This document shows, piece by piece, positions 44,899-53,575 of a DNA stretch of 64,000 nucleotides. Made by a program: the position numbers and the translations under genes. The stretch's first letter is position 1. Each line of letters opens with the position of its first letter. Source of the DNA: Sulfitobacter sp. F26204 (GTDB lineage Bacteria; Pseudomonadota; Alphaproteobacteria; Rhodobacterales; Rhodobacteraceae); NCBI RefSeq assembly GCF_026410305.1, contig NZ_JAPMLQ010000005.1:62001-126000 (forward strand), written 5' to 3'. Under the pieces are notes generated by a model that worked only from the letters and a program-made list of their open reading frames with translations, made no database searches and had not been told where the DNA came from.

Positions 44899-45438
44899 TT
44901 ATTTTCCCAGCTCTTTGGCATGCAGCCAATCGGCGTGTTTCGGGGCCTTCTTGGTTCGGGACCACTCTTCAAGCATGTCCCATTTCACACTGTCCATCCG
45001 TTTAAACATCGCCTCTTCCTCGGGGTCGGGGCAGGCCAGCTCGACTCGGTGGCCGCTTGGGTCGAAGAAGTAGATCGAATGAAACAATGAGTGATCTGTA
45101 ATGCCCAGAACCTCGACGCCATTCGCTTCAAGATGCTCTTTGAACTCGATCAGCATATCACGGTCTTTGACCTTGAAGGCGATATGTTGAACCCATGCGG
45201 GTGTGTTCGGATCACTGCCCATCTTAGGTTTGGTTGGCAACTCAAAGAACGCCAACACATTGCCGTTTCCTGCGTCCAAAAACAAGTGCATGTAAGGATC
45301 AGGTTCATGAGTAGACGGCACCTTGTCTTCTGCAATCGCCAAGATGAAGCCCATGTTCAGCATCTTACCGTACCATTCAACGGTTTCCTTAGCATCGTTG
45401 CACCGGTAGGCGACATGATGGATTTGTTCGATTTTCAT
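44899..45438 (-). CDS. VOC (glyoxalase/dioxygenase) fold protein in homogentisate operon
   Basis: 179 residues. Two beta-alpha-beta-beta-beta modules of the vicinal-oxygen-chelate fold are visible: QIHHVAYRCNDAKETVEWYG with His at the metal position, and VQHIAFKVKDRDMLIEFKEH with a second His, plus YFFDPSGHRVELACPDP with the Glu ligand. So the metal site (His, His, Glu) is complete. It is the first gene of the operon, divergent from the MarR gene. At 179 residues it is half the size of 4-hydroxyphenylpyruvate dioxygenase, so it is not that enzyme; its step in the pathway is unknown. Confidence 0.85.
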   Translation of the reverse strand: MKIEQIHHVAYRCNDAKETVEWYGKMLNMGFILAIAEDKVPSTHEPDPYMHLFLDAGNGNVLAFFELPTKPKMGSDPNTPAWVQHIAFKVKDRDMLIEFKEHLEANGVEVLGITDHSLFHSIYFFDPSGHRVELACPDPEEEAMFKRMDSVKWDMLEEWSRTKKAPKHADWLHAKELGK

Positions 45439-45466
45439 TTATCCATCCCTTCAGGTGCAACTCAAT

Positions 45467-45533
45467 TTCGTTTCACTTGCAACGAATATCGTTCTGTGGA
45501 AAGCTCATGTCAAGATCATTTCATCTGAAACGA
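45467..45533. promoter_or_regulatory. Promoter and MarR operators of the homogentisate operon
   Basis: Minus-strand promoter for the VOC gene: TTGACA (45508-45513), 17-nt spacer, GATATT (45485-45490). A palindrome TTCGTTTCACTTGCAACGAA (45467-45486) overlaps the -10 and start site, and a second, TCATTTCATCTGAAACGA (45516-45533), lies just upstream of the -35. Both share the half-site TTCGTT/TGAAACGA. The divergent MarR protein probably binds both, releasing them when homogentisate or a related acid is present. Confidence 0.7.
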
Positions 45534-45554
45534 AAAATTTGAGAGGATACGCTG

Positions 45555-46055
45555 ATGAAATCCAATGAATTCAACCTGGATGATTTTTTACCATACCAGC
45601 TATCTGTCCTATCGGCGCGAATGAACCGGTTGCTGTCCAAGGTGTATGGCGAACAATACGGGCTTTCGATCCCTGAATGGCGGGTGCTGGTGCATGTGGC
45701 GCGGCGTGAGAAAATGTCTGTGCGTGACATTCATAAGTGCGTAAATCTTGAAAAACCGGCCGTTAGCCGGGCGGTGACCAAGCTTGAAGCGACGGGATTG
45801 CTCATCAAATCGACAAGCGAAGACGACCACCGCCTTGTCGATATTGAATTAACCAAAGACGGCATTGAGGTGCTGAACAACATTACCCCCAAGGCCTTGG
45901 TATATGAGAAAGAACTTCTGAGTTCGTTTTCCACAGAGGAAAACACACAGCTATACGCGCTGCTTGAACGGTTGCATGATGAACTGGACAAGTATCCAGA
46001 TGCAATGCCACGCAAACCCCGCGCCGATGGCCGGCCCAGAGGTTTGGTAAAATGA
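45555..46055 (+). CDS. MarR-family regulator of homogentisate genes
   Basis: 166 residues. The winged helix-turn-helix spans IPEWRVLVHVARREKMSVRD to LEKPAVSRAVTKLEATGLLI, and the wing has STSEDDHRLVDIELTKDG, all standard MarR features. GAGAGGA precedes the ATG. It is divergent from the VOC-hmgA-fahA operon with 116 bp between, which contains two palindromes with a shared half-site. MarR proteins commonly act as repressors released by aromatic acids, so it is the likely HmgR-type repressor. Confidence 0.9.
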   Translation: MKSNEFNLDDFLPYQLSVLSARMNRLLSKVYGEQYGLSIPEWRVLVHVARREKMSVRDIHKCVNLEKPAVSRAVTKLEATGLLIKSTSEDDHRLVDIELTKDGIEVLNNITPKALVYEKELLSSFSTEENTQLYALLERLHDELDKYPDAMPRKPRADGRPRGLVK

Positions 46056-46168
46056 ACCGTCAGATCCGGGGTTCGGGGTGTTTTAACGGCAAATTGACCG
46101 CAGTCTCAGCTTAATAAGTCCGCTGATGCGGTTATTGGTCAAAGCCGGTGTCGTGATGAAGCAGCATC

Positions 46169-46942
46169 TCAACTCAACTGCTGTCCGATAGAAACGGCAG
46201 CCATGGAAAGTTGGTCAAGATGGGCCTCCACAACCGAAGCTACTGTTCGTTTCTCGGCAAGCCAAACCAGGCTCATGGCACCTAGTGCCTTCTTGTCAGC
46301 CTGGATGGCAACGCCAATCGCGCTTGGCGTACCACCATAATCGACGGCCCGACCCCAATAGGCTTCTTCCCGAGAGGCAAAGCCGTTTTTTCGAACCTCT
46401 AGCAGCCTTTTCGGGAAATTCATCGCGGCTTCGCGGTCTTTTCCACGCGTGTTTTCGGCCAGTTTTGTCGAATAGGTGGTTAATTCCTCTGCATCCAGCG
46501 CCGCAAGGAAGGCACTCCCCAATGCGGACCGAAATGGCGAGGGGCGATAGCCGATGGTGTCAGGGAAAATACCGTGCTGAATGAAATGCCGCGTCGTATC
46601 GACGATTTCGACACGGCCGTTTCCAATCGACACGGCAAGATCGACGGCAAGTCCAGTGGATTCAGTCAATGCGACGATCTCGGATTTACCTGCGTCGATT
46701 ATCGCATCGACCGAATCTGGCGTTGCACTCAGACGGGGGAAACTGGGGCCGATTCGGTATCTGCTGTCACTGCGGCTTTGGGTGAGCCATCTTTGTTTGA
46801 CCAGCGTGGCACAAATTCTCAGAATCGTTGCTTTGGGCAATCCCGTTTGATCTGCCAAAAAAGCGAGTGAAGTCACGCCGCTACCCGAAATGACTTCGAT
46901 TATCTTCATGCTCCGTTCAACAGAACGATTGAATTTCGTCAT
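46169..46942 (-). CDS. IclR-family transcriptional regulator
   Basis: 257 residues. N-terminal winged HTH (SMKIIEVISGSGVTSLAFLA, then TGLPKATILRICATLVKQRW) and IclR effector domain (VDLAVSIGNGRVEIVDTTRH, RSALGSAFLAAL). ATG 46942 is chosen because GGTGGA is 6 nt upstream, too close to the ATG at 46948. It is divergent from the TRAP permease and sits 122 nt from it with a palindrome adjacent to its start, so it is the likely regulator of the TRAP-sulfatase unit, probably responding to the transported acid. Confidence 0.9.
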   Translation of the reverse strand: MTKFNRSVERSMKIIEVISGSGVTSLAFLADQTGLPKATILRICATLVKQRWLTQSRSDSRYRIGPSFPRLSATPDSVDAIIDAGKSEIVALTESTGLAVDLAVSIGNGRVEIVDTTRHFIQHGIFPDTIGYRPSPFRSALGSAFLAALDAEELTTYSTKLAENTRGKDREAAMNFPKRLLEVRKNGFASREEAYWGRAVDYGGTPSAIGVAIQADKKALGAMSLVWLAEKRTVASVVEAHLDQLSMAAVSIGQQLS

Positions 46943-46947
46943 ATACA

Positions 46948-46962
46948 TTCCACCTGGTGAAA
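46948..46962. promoter_or_regulatory. Possible IclR operator
   Basis: TTCCACCTGGTGAAA is a 15-bp palindrome with one mismatch (6 of 7 pairs) around a central T, close to IclR-type operators in size. It overlaps the iclR ribosome-binding region and lies about 100 bp upstream of the divergent TRAP permease. Support is positional and by symmetry only. Confidence 0.4.
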
Positions 46963-47063
46963 CGCATGCTCGACCAAAAAACGATCACTGTCTAGCTTAT
47001 CTATTAATAGGAGGGGGAGGACAGCAGGCGTGTTGCCCCGTCAGTGGGAATTACGGGGAAACG

Positions 47064-48923
47064 ATGCAAAATATGCTTTCCAAATCCGTCTACGGGTTGA
47101 GCCTGGCTTTGGCCGCCTTGATCATAGTTGTCGTCTTTTATGTCTCTGTCTTTGGCGTTTTCAGCGAATCTTACCTGCGCGTGGGGATGCTGCTTGTAGG
47201 TGGTCTGTTGATCTTGCTATCGCAGATCGAAAGCACCGAAAGCCCGGTTGGAAAGATCCTTGCGTTGATTACTGCCGCCTGTCTGGGCGTCGCGGTCTAT
47301 CAGTACTTTCGCGCCGCGTCCGAGATCGAGACAGGACTCTATTTTCTGACTTCTGCCGACATTTGGCTGGGTTCCCTTGGTCTGATCGCTGTAATCGAAT
47401 TGACGCGCAGATCCGTCGGCATGGTTATGGCGGGCGTCGCAGCGGTGGTATTGATCTACGGTGCCTTTGGTCACCTCGCACCCGGGTTCATGCGCCATGC
47501 TGGCATGACCTCCGAAGAATTGATTCAGGTATTGTGGTTCTCCTTTGACGGTGTTTTCGGGCGCCCCATGGCAACGGTTGTATCAACCATCCTTATTTTC
47601 ATCATCTTTGGTGCGGTGCTGGAATTTCTTATGATCGATCTGGTGCTGGTAAAGCTTGCGCTGGCAGCTACTGGTCGTGTGCGCTCTGGGCCTGCCGCGG
47701 CAGCCACGGTGGCCAGTGGATTGTTCGGCACAATTTCAGGAAGCGCTGTTGCCAACGTCGTGGGGACAGGCGTGATCACCATACCGCTGATCAAGAAGCG
47801 CGGCTTCAAATCGCATTTTGCGGGAGCCGTCGAAGCCGCAGCATCCAGCGGCGGACAAATTACACCCCCCATTATGGGCGCTGTGGCGTTCATCATGGCG
47901 GACGTAACTGGCCAGCCCTATCTGACAATTTGCCTTGCGGCTACTGTGCCTGCGATCCTGTATTATGCCGGCTTGTTCATGGCAATCTCCAGCGCATCCA
48001 GAGACATGGACCTGGATATTGTCGAACCGCCAAAGCTGACTTTTTCTTGGCGTGAAGTGGCGCAGATCATCGTCTTCATGATCTCTCTCACGGCGATTGT
48101 TGTTGCCATGGTTGGTGGCTCTTCGCCTGCATATGCCGGCTTTATCGGCGTTGCTTTTGCCGTCGTGCTTGGCTTTGCGTTGAAACCCGGCCTTTTGATC
48201 AATGTGCCATCCTGGCTGAAATTTATCCGTTCGGCTGGTATGATTTCGGCGCAACTGGTGGTGATTGTAGGTGCCGTAGGTATCATTATCGGCATCTTGA
48301 ACCTGACGGGAGTGGGGCTGCGTTTTGCTTCACTGGTGGCAAGCTATGCAGATGGCCAGTTGGTCATTTCGTTGCTTCTCATGGCTTTGGCCTGTCTGTT
48401 GCTTGGCATGGGAATGCCGACAGTGCCTGCCTATCTGATCATTGTCCTGGTGATGGGTCCGGCCTTGCAGAAACTTGGCGTGCCGATCATCCACACGCAT
48501 ATGTTCGTGCTTTATTTCGGCGTGTTGTCTGCGGTCACACCACCCGTTGCACTTGCGGCCTTTGCAGCGGCACCAATTGCAGGCGCCGGAGCGATGCGCA
48601 CCGCGGTTGAGGCATCGCGACTGGCATTGCCCGGTTTTGTGATCCCTTTTGCATTTATCTATCAGCCAGCCATGTTGCTTGGTACCGGATACGATCTTAA
48701 GGCTTCGGCGCAGTCCATTCTGTTTGTCACGCTGGCCGTATTGTTGATCTCGCGCGCTTGCTATCCGGCCAAAGGCAAGGCGCGTTACGCGCCGATTGGG
48801 CTTGGCATCGCATTTGCTCTCTTGTTTTTCGGACCCCTGGTTTCGTGGATCGCTGTCATTGCGGCGGTTGCGCTGTTGTCGGCGGTCAGGTTCGGAAAAT
48901 TAATGATCCCTGAAAATTCATAA
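47064..48923 (+). CDS. TRAP transporter fused permease (DctQM)
   Basis: 619 residues. A fused TRAP permease of the TAXI type, with about four N-terminal helices of DctQ type and about twelve to fourteen of DctM type. The TRAP-specific block ATVASGLFGTISGSAVANVV and ITPPIMGAVAFIMADVTGQP are present, and the C-terminal AFAAAPIAGAGAMRTAVEA is the mirrored motif. ATG 47064 is preferred to 46890 because the upstream 58 residues are not TRAP-like. It is the first gene of a plus-strand unit with the TAXI receptor 20 nt on. Na+-driven uptake of an organic acid across the inner membrane. Confidence 0.92.
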   Translation: MQNMLSKSVYGLSLALAALIIVVVFYVSVFGVFSESYLRVGMLLVGGLLILLSQIESTESPVGKILALITAACLGVAVYQYFRAASEIETGLYFLTSADIWLGSLGLIAVIELTRRSVGMVMAGVAAVVLIYGAFGHLAPGFMRHAGMTSEELIQVLWFSFDGVFGRPMATVVSTILIFIIFGAVLEFLMIDLVLVKLALAATGRVRSGPAAAATVASGLFGTISGSAVANVVGTGVITIPLIKKRGFKSHFAGAVEAAASSGGQITPPIMGAVAFIMADVTGQPYLTICLAATVPAILYYAGLFMAISSASRDMDLDIVEPPKLTFSWREVAQIIVFMISLTAIVVAMVGGSSPAYAGFIGVAFAVVLGFALKPGLLINVPSWLKFIRSAGMISAQLVVIVGAVGIIIGILNLTGVGLRFASLVASYADGQLVISLLLMALACLLLGMGMPTVPAYLIIVLVMGPALQKLGVPIIHTHMFVLYFGVLSAVTPPVALAAFAAAPIAGAGAMRTAVEASRLALPGFVIPFAFIYQPAMLLGTGYDLKASAQSILFVTLAVLLISRACYPAKGKARYAPIGLGIAFALLFFGPLVSWIAVIAAVALLSAVRFGKLMIPENS

Positions 48924-48943
48924 TCCATAAGGAGGATTCATCT

Positions 48944-49975
48944 ATGACTGACACAACCCTAACACGTCGCTCGCTTCTTGCGAGTTCCGCAGCTGCTGCC
49001 GCACTTGCGGGTCTGCCACGCGCGGCTTTTGCGAAAGAACTGCTGCGCATGTCGACGCTTGGACCGGGGACCAGCCCGAACCTTGTGATGACGACTTTTG
49101 CAAATATCATCAACAAATCGCTGCCCGACTATGAAATCCAGCTGAACGCGACAGGTGCCGCAACACGTCATGTGCTCGAGGTGGCCATGGGTCGCAGCGA
49201 TTTCTGCATGTCCTCGCCTGCCATTCATGCGCTGATGCGCAACAAGGCAGCGATGTTTGCCAAAATTGATCAAGCGCCTGAACTGGTGAACAAACTGCGC
49301 ACCGTGTTGAATTTTCCGATGGGCGTCTATCATATCGCTGTTTATGGGTCTTCCGGGATCACCTCGATAGAAGGCGCCAAAGGCAAGCGCGTCTTCCTTG
49401 GACCTCCCGGCGGTGCGGCGTTTGCCACCATGAAACGTCTTTTCAAAGCTGTGGGCGGCCTTGAGGAAGGCACAGACTATGAAGCGGTCAAGCTGGGATG
49501 GGACGCAGCAGCAGCGGCATTTCAGGATGGTAACCTTGATGTTTATTGTAACCCGACCAACGCTCCAAGCCCTGCGTTGACCCAGATCACGGTCACGAAC
49601 CAGATCCGCTTCCTGGGTATTCCTGCCGACAAGCTTGAATCAGAAGCTGTGCAGAAACTGGTTGGCCGCCCCGGCTTTAGCGCAGCGACCCTGCCTGCGG
49701 GTACCTATGGTGCGAACCAATTGAACGAGAGCGACGTCACCACTTTGGGTGTTACGGTCGGCATCGTCTCGAACGAAAATGCCGATGAAGAAATGGTTTA
49801 TCAAATGACCAAAGCCTTCTATGCCGGCGTTGCCGAAGCAGGCGAAAGCGCACCCTGGCTCAAGGCGGTCACACCTCAGGCTGCGGTTCAGGACATCAAC
49901 CTGCCGCTGCATCCCGGTGCATTGCGTGCCTTGACCGAACTGGGCGTCGAGATCCCAGACGCGGCCAAAAGCTAA
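48944..49975 (+). CDS. TAXI-family TRAP solute-binding protein
   Basis: 343 residues. Periplasmic receptor delivering substrate to the fused permease. The N-terminus TLTRRSLLASSAAAAALAGL is a twin-arginine-type signal. The mature part shows LGPGTSPNLVMTTFA and GKRVFLGPPGGAAFATMKRL, followed by QDGNLDVYCNPTNAPSPALT, typical of TAXI proteins. A very good AAGGAGGA precedes the ATG. After the stop a GC-rich hairpin may reduce readthrough, so the receptor would be made in excess of the downstream sulfatase. Confidence 0.9.
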   Translation: MTDTTLTRRSLLASSAAAAALAGLPRAAFAKELLRMSTLGPGTSPNLVMTTFANIINKSLPDYEIQLNATGAATRHVLEVAMGRSDFCMSSPAIHALMRNKAAMFAKIDQAPELVNKLRTVLNFPMGVYHIAVYGSSGITSIEGAKGKRVFLGPPGGAAFATMKRLFKAVGGLEEGTDYEAVKLGWDAAAAAFQDGNLDVYCNPTNAPSPALTQITVTNQIRFLGIPADKLESEAVQKLVGRPGFSAATLPAGTYGANQLNESDVTTLGVTVGIVSNENADEEMVYQMTKAFYAGVAEAGESAPWLKAVTPQAAVQDINLPLHPGALRALTELGVEIPDAAKS

Positions 49976-49985
49976 GCCAGAAGGG

Positions 49986-50010
49986 TCGGGGCCGGCATGG
50001 CCCCGACCTT
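49986..50010 (+). terminator. Strong hairpin between the TAXI receptor and sulfatase genes
   Basis: GGTCGGGGCC (49986-49995) and GGCCCCGACC (50001-50010) form a perfect 10-bp stem with a 5-nt loop, 11 nt after the receptor stop. The following TTGCTACTC is not a proper T-run, so it may stabilise the upstream mRNA or cause partial termination. Confidence 0.6.
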
Positions 50011-50047
50011 GCTACTCAAAAAAACCATATCAACTCTGGAAAATTCC

Positions 50048-51676
50048 ATGTCGAAAAACGTGCTTTTCATCATGTGTGACCAATTGCGCTGGGATTATCT
50101 GTCCTGCGCTGGTCACCCCACTTTGGAAACGCCAAACATCGATGGACTGGCCAAACGTGGCGTGCGTTTTGATCGCGCCTATGTGCAATCGACGATATGT
50201 GGACCGTCGCGCATGTCATTTTATACAGGGCGCTATGTCAGTTCGCATGGTTCAACCTGGAACGGTATTCCGCTGAAAGTCGGCGAAATGACTCTTGGCG
50301 ACCATCTGCGCCCGCTGGGTGTTCGCACGGCATTATGTGGCAAGACCCACATGGCCGCTGATGTTGAGGGTATGAAACGTCTTGGCCTTGCGCCGGACAG
50401 CCGGATTGGTGCCTTGGTGTCGGAATGCGGATTCGAGCCTTATGAGCGCGATGATGGTCTGCATCCGAATTCCAAATATGGCAAACGTAACAAGAATTAC
50501 GATGCCTTCATGAAAGAACGCGGCTGGGAAGAGGAAAACCCCTGGGACAGTGTTGCCAATAGCGGCGAGGACGCCGACGGTAACATCCTAAGTGGCTGGT
50601 TTCTGGATAACTCCGATATTGCGGCACGTGCCGCAGATGAAGAAAGCGAAACACCTTATATCACCCGGCGTGCGATGGATTTCATCAATGAGGCCGGTGA
50701 CAGCCCATGGTGTTTGCATCTGAGTTATATCAAGCCGCATTGGCCCTATATCGTGCCGGCACCTTACCACGATATGTATCCGCCTGAAACGCATTTGCCC
50801 GTTGTGCGCAGTGATCAGGAACAAGAGAACCCGCATCCCGTCTTCGGTGCGTTTATGAATGAACGTGTCTCACAGGCCTTTGCCAATGATACAACGCGTA
50901 CCAAGGTCATTGGCGCCTATATGGGCTTGATCAAACAGATTGACGACCAGATGGGTGAATTGATGTCATTCCTTGATTCAAAGGGCCTGACCGATGACAC
51001 ATTGATCGTATTTACCTCTGATCATGGAGATTATCTTGGCGATCACTGGATGGGAGAAAAAGAACTCTTTCACGATCAATCAGCGCGCATACCCTTGATC
51101 GTCGTCGACCCAAGCAAAGAAGCGGATCAAACACGCGGGACGGTTTCGACCGCGATGGTCGAAGCGATTGACGTTGTGCCGACCATTTTGGAATTTTTTG
51201 GCGGGCAAGAGGTGAGCCATATCATCGAGGGGCGATCGCTCTTGCCGCTGATGCATGGCAAACGGGAGAAGGTCAGAAACTTTGTCATTTCAGAATATGA
51301 TTATTCCTTCAGGCAAGCACGCCGTCGTCTGGGGGTCGAAATCAGCGATGCAAAGCTGACCATGCTTTTTGACGGTCGGTGGAAGTACATCTTTGCCGAG
51401 GGGTTCCGTCCGATGTTGTTTGATATAGACCGGGATCCACTGGAACTGAGCGATCTGGGGGATAACCCTGATTTTGCCGACGAATGTGATCGATTGAAAA
51501 CTCTTTTGTTCCAGTGGACGCGCCGCACCAGTCAGCGCACCACCATATCCGACGCCCAGGTTGAAATTCGCGGCGCGGATCTGAACGAAGCCAAAGCAGG
51601 AATCGTGATCGGTTTTGCCACCGAAGAAGATTATCACGCAGCACTTGCAGGAGAGCGTGTTCGCAAACAAGTGTAG
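50048..51676 (+). CDS. Sulfatase (alkaline-phosphatase superfamily)
   Basis: 542 residues. The formylglycine-generating motif C-x-P-S-R is present in STICGPSRMSFYTGR (about residue 57). Metal ligands are recognisable in VLFIMCDQLRWDYLSC and VFTSDHGDYLGDHWMGEKEL; KPHWPY also fits. No signal peptide, so the enzyme is cytoplasmic and acts on a substrate that has been imported. ATG 50048 excludes an unconserved 17-residue extension. The neighbouring TRAP-TAXI system and the SulP carrier suggest uptake and desulfation of an organosulfate; a phosphonate monoester hydrolase or choline-sulfatase-like role is not excluded. Confidence 0.88.
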   Translation: MSKNVLFIMCDQLRWDYLSCAGHPTLETPNIDGLAKRGVRFDRAYVQSTICGPSRMSFYTGRYVSSHGSTWNGIPLKVGEMTLGDHLRPLGVRTALCGKTHMAADVEGMKRLGLAPDSRIGALVSECGFEPYERDDGLHPNSKYGKRNKNYDAFMKERGWEEENPWDSVANSGEDADGNILSGWFLDNSDIAARAADEESETPYITRRAMDFINEAGDSPWCLHLSYIKPHWPYIVPAPYHDMYPPETHLPVVRSDQEQENPHPVFGAFMNERVSQAFANDTTRTKVIGAYMGLIKQIDDQMGELMSFLDSKGLTDDTLIVFTSDHGDYLGDHWMGEKELFHDQSARIPLIVVDPSKEADQTRGTVSTAMVEAIDVVPTILEFFGGQEVSHIIEGRSLLPLMHGKREKVRNFVISEYDYSFRQARRRLGVEISDAKLTMLFDGRWKYIFAEGFRPMLFDIDRDPLELSDLGDNPDFADECDRLKTLLFQWTRRTSQRTTISDAQVEIRGADLNEAKAGIVIGFATEEDYHAALAGERVRKQV

Positions 51677-51780
51677 GCATCTTCGTTTGGGAGATACGCC
51701 AACGACAGTTCAATAAATTTTGGCCCTGCCCATTATCGTCGAAAGACCAATACCAATCGCGAGCGCTCAGGATTTTATGT

Positions 51781-53541
51781 ATGCAGCATCAACTGACCGC
51801 TCTTTTGTCTTCGCTTAATCCGGTCCGGCCCTGGTTCGGGTTGGTGAATTCGAATACATTGAAGACCGATGCGATTGCGGGCCTGACCAATGCCGCGATT
51901 GTGTTGCCGCAGGGCGTCGCCTTTGCCATCATCGCTGGCCTGCCTCCTGAATTCGGGCTGTTTACAGCCGTTGTCGTCGCTTTGATCGCGGGGATCTGGG
52001 GATCGTCCATGGTGATGGTGTCCGGCCCTACAACTGCAATTTCTGCGGTGATCTTTGCCTCCATGTCACAATTCGCTCCGCCCGGGTCAGAGACATATAT
52101 TGCCATGGTTTTGACCTTGACGCTTATGGTGGGCGCGATCCAGATCATCGCGGGTATCTTCAAAATGGGCGGTTTGATTTCGTTCATTTCGCATTCCGTG
52201 CTGATCGGTTTCACGGCTGCAGCGGCCTTGTTAATCGCCGCAAGTCAGCTTGGCGGGGCTCTTGGACTTGAACGTGGCCGGGGCGGGGGTGTGTTTGAAC
52301 GCTTGTGGCATGTGGCGCAGCAACTTGGCGAGATCAACACAATTGCGGTGATCATTTCGGGTGTAACGATCCTGTCGCTGGTCGTGCTGTCGCGATTTAG
52401 CAAAAAAGTGCCAAGCTATATTATCGCGCTTGCGCTTGGATCGGGGGTGGCTTTTTTGCTTGGCGCATCCGACAGGGGCGTGGCGATGTTTGCCCCTCTT
52501 CAGTCGATCATCCCGCGCATCGGGGCACCCGAGCTTTCCTTTGGGTTGGTGGCAGAACTGCTGCCGGCCGCAGCTACCGTCGCCTTTGTCGGCCTGCTTG
52601 AAGCGATTTCCATCGGCCGTTCCTTTGCACTACGTCGGGACGAGGCATATGATTCCAGTCAGGAAATGGTAGGGCAGGGGCTTTCGAACGCGGTTGGATC
52701 TTTCTTTCAGTGCTACGCCGGCTCTGGGTCATTCACGCGCTCTGGGCTTAACTCTGAGGCAGGTGCGCAAACGCCGTTTTCAACAGTCTTTGCCGCTGGG
52801 TTCCTGATCATATTGCTTTGGGTTTTGGCACCCTATCTTGAATTCGTCCCGGTGCCAGCCATGGCTGGTGTAATTCTTTTTGTGTCTTACCGTCTTATCA
52901 ATTTCGAAGAAATTCGTCACGTCCTGACATCCAACAAGAGCGAAACGGCTATTTTGGCTGCTACGTTTCTGACCGGTATCTTTACCGAACTCGACCTTGC
53001 CATTGTCGTTGGGGTAATCACGTCGCTTTGCGTTTTTCTCTACGACAGCGCGCATCCGGTTGTCGCTATCGGGTCTCCTACCGATGTCAATGGCAGGCGG
53101 GTGTTCAAGAATGCCGCAACCTACAATTTGCCGGAATGTCCACAGATTTCAGTGATACGCGTTGATGGGCCATTGTTTTTTGCTTCGGTTGAAAACGTGG
53201 AGCAACAATTCCGACAGGCGGAAGCCAGCAATAGTGTACCCAAGACCAAACTTATGGGTCTCAAGGGCTTGTGGAAAATTGATCTGTCCGGTGCGAGTCT
53301 CTTGTTGAAAGAAATCAGGCGCGCGCGCAGGGCCGGGGCGGACTTTCATATCTTTACAACAAATGCCCCATCGTTGACCACGCTGAACCGGTTGCGTGTT
53401 TTTGATGAACTTGGAGAAAACAATCTTCACAACAACAAGGCCGAGGCCATTGCCGCCGCGGTTCTTGATGCGGATGACAACATTTGCAGAGCGTGCAAGG
53501 TACGGATATTTCTGGAGTGCGCGAAGAAGCCGGGCGCGTAG
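51781..53541 (+). CDS. SulP-family anion transporter with STAS domain
   Basis: 586 residues. About eleven helices; the signature IAGLTNAAIVLPQGVAFAII at the start (residues 33-52) and VSGPTTAISAV are typical of SulP carriers, and GLLEAISIGRSFALR with YAGSGSFTRSGLN are the conserved middle blocks. The C-terminal STAS domain runs from about residue 455 (VIRVDGPLFFASVENVEQQ, then KIDLSGASLLLKEI). Last gene of the plus unit. In a sulfatase cluster the likely anion is sulfate, moving either in or out; bicarbonate or a carboxylate is also possible. Confidence 0.9.
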   Translation: MQHQLTALLSSLNPVRPWFGLVNSNTLKTDAIAGLTNAAIVLPQGVAFAIIAGLPPEFGLFTAVVVALIAGIWGSSMVMVSGPTTAISAVIFASMSQFAPPGSETYIAMVLTLTLMVGAIQIIAGIFKMGGLISFISHSVLIGFTAAAALLIAASQLGGALGLERGRGGGVFERLWHVAQQLGEINTIAVIISGVTILSLVVLSRFSKKVPSYIIALALGSGVAFLLGASDRGVAMFAPLQSIIPRIGAPELSFGLVAELLPAAATVAFVGLLEAISIGRSFALRRDEAYDSSQEMVGQGLSNAVGSFFQCYAGSGSFTRSGLNSEAGAQTPFSTVFAAGFLIILLWVLAPYLEFVPVPAMAGVILFVSYRLINFEEIRHVLTSNKSETAILAATFLTGIFTELDLAIVVGVITSLCVFLYDSAHPVVAIGSPTDVNGRRVFKNAATYNLPECPQISVIRVDGPLFFASVENVEQQFRQAEASNSVPKTKLMGLKGLWKIDLSGASLLLKEIRRARRAGADFHIFTTNAPSLTTLNRLRVFDELGENNLHNNKAEAIAAAVLDADDNICRACKVRIFLECAKKPGA

Positions 53542-53575
53542 CTCCGCCAAAACCATTTCTTCCCTGCCGATGTAT

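Noticed and set aside
44899..45438. 4-hydroxyphenylpyruvate dioxygenase in the homogentisate operon
   Set aside because: The VOC protein is 179 aa, about half the needed length, and lacks the C-terminal iron-site block of that enzyme.
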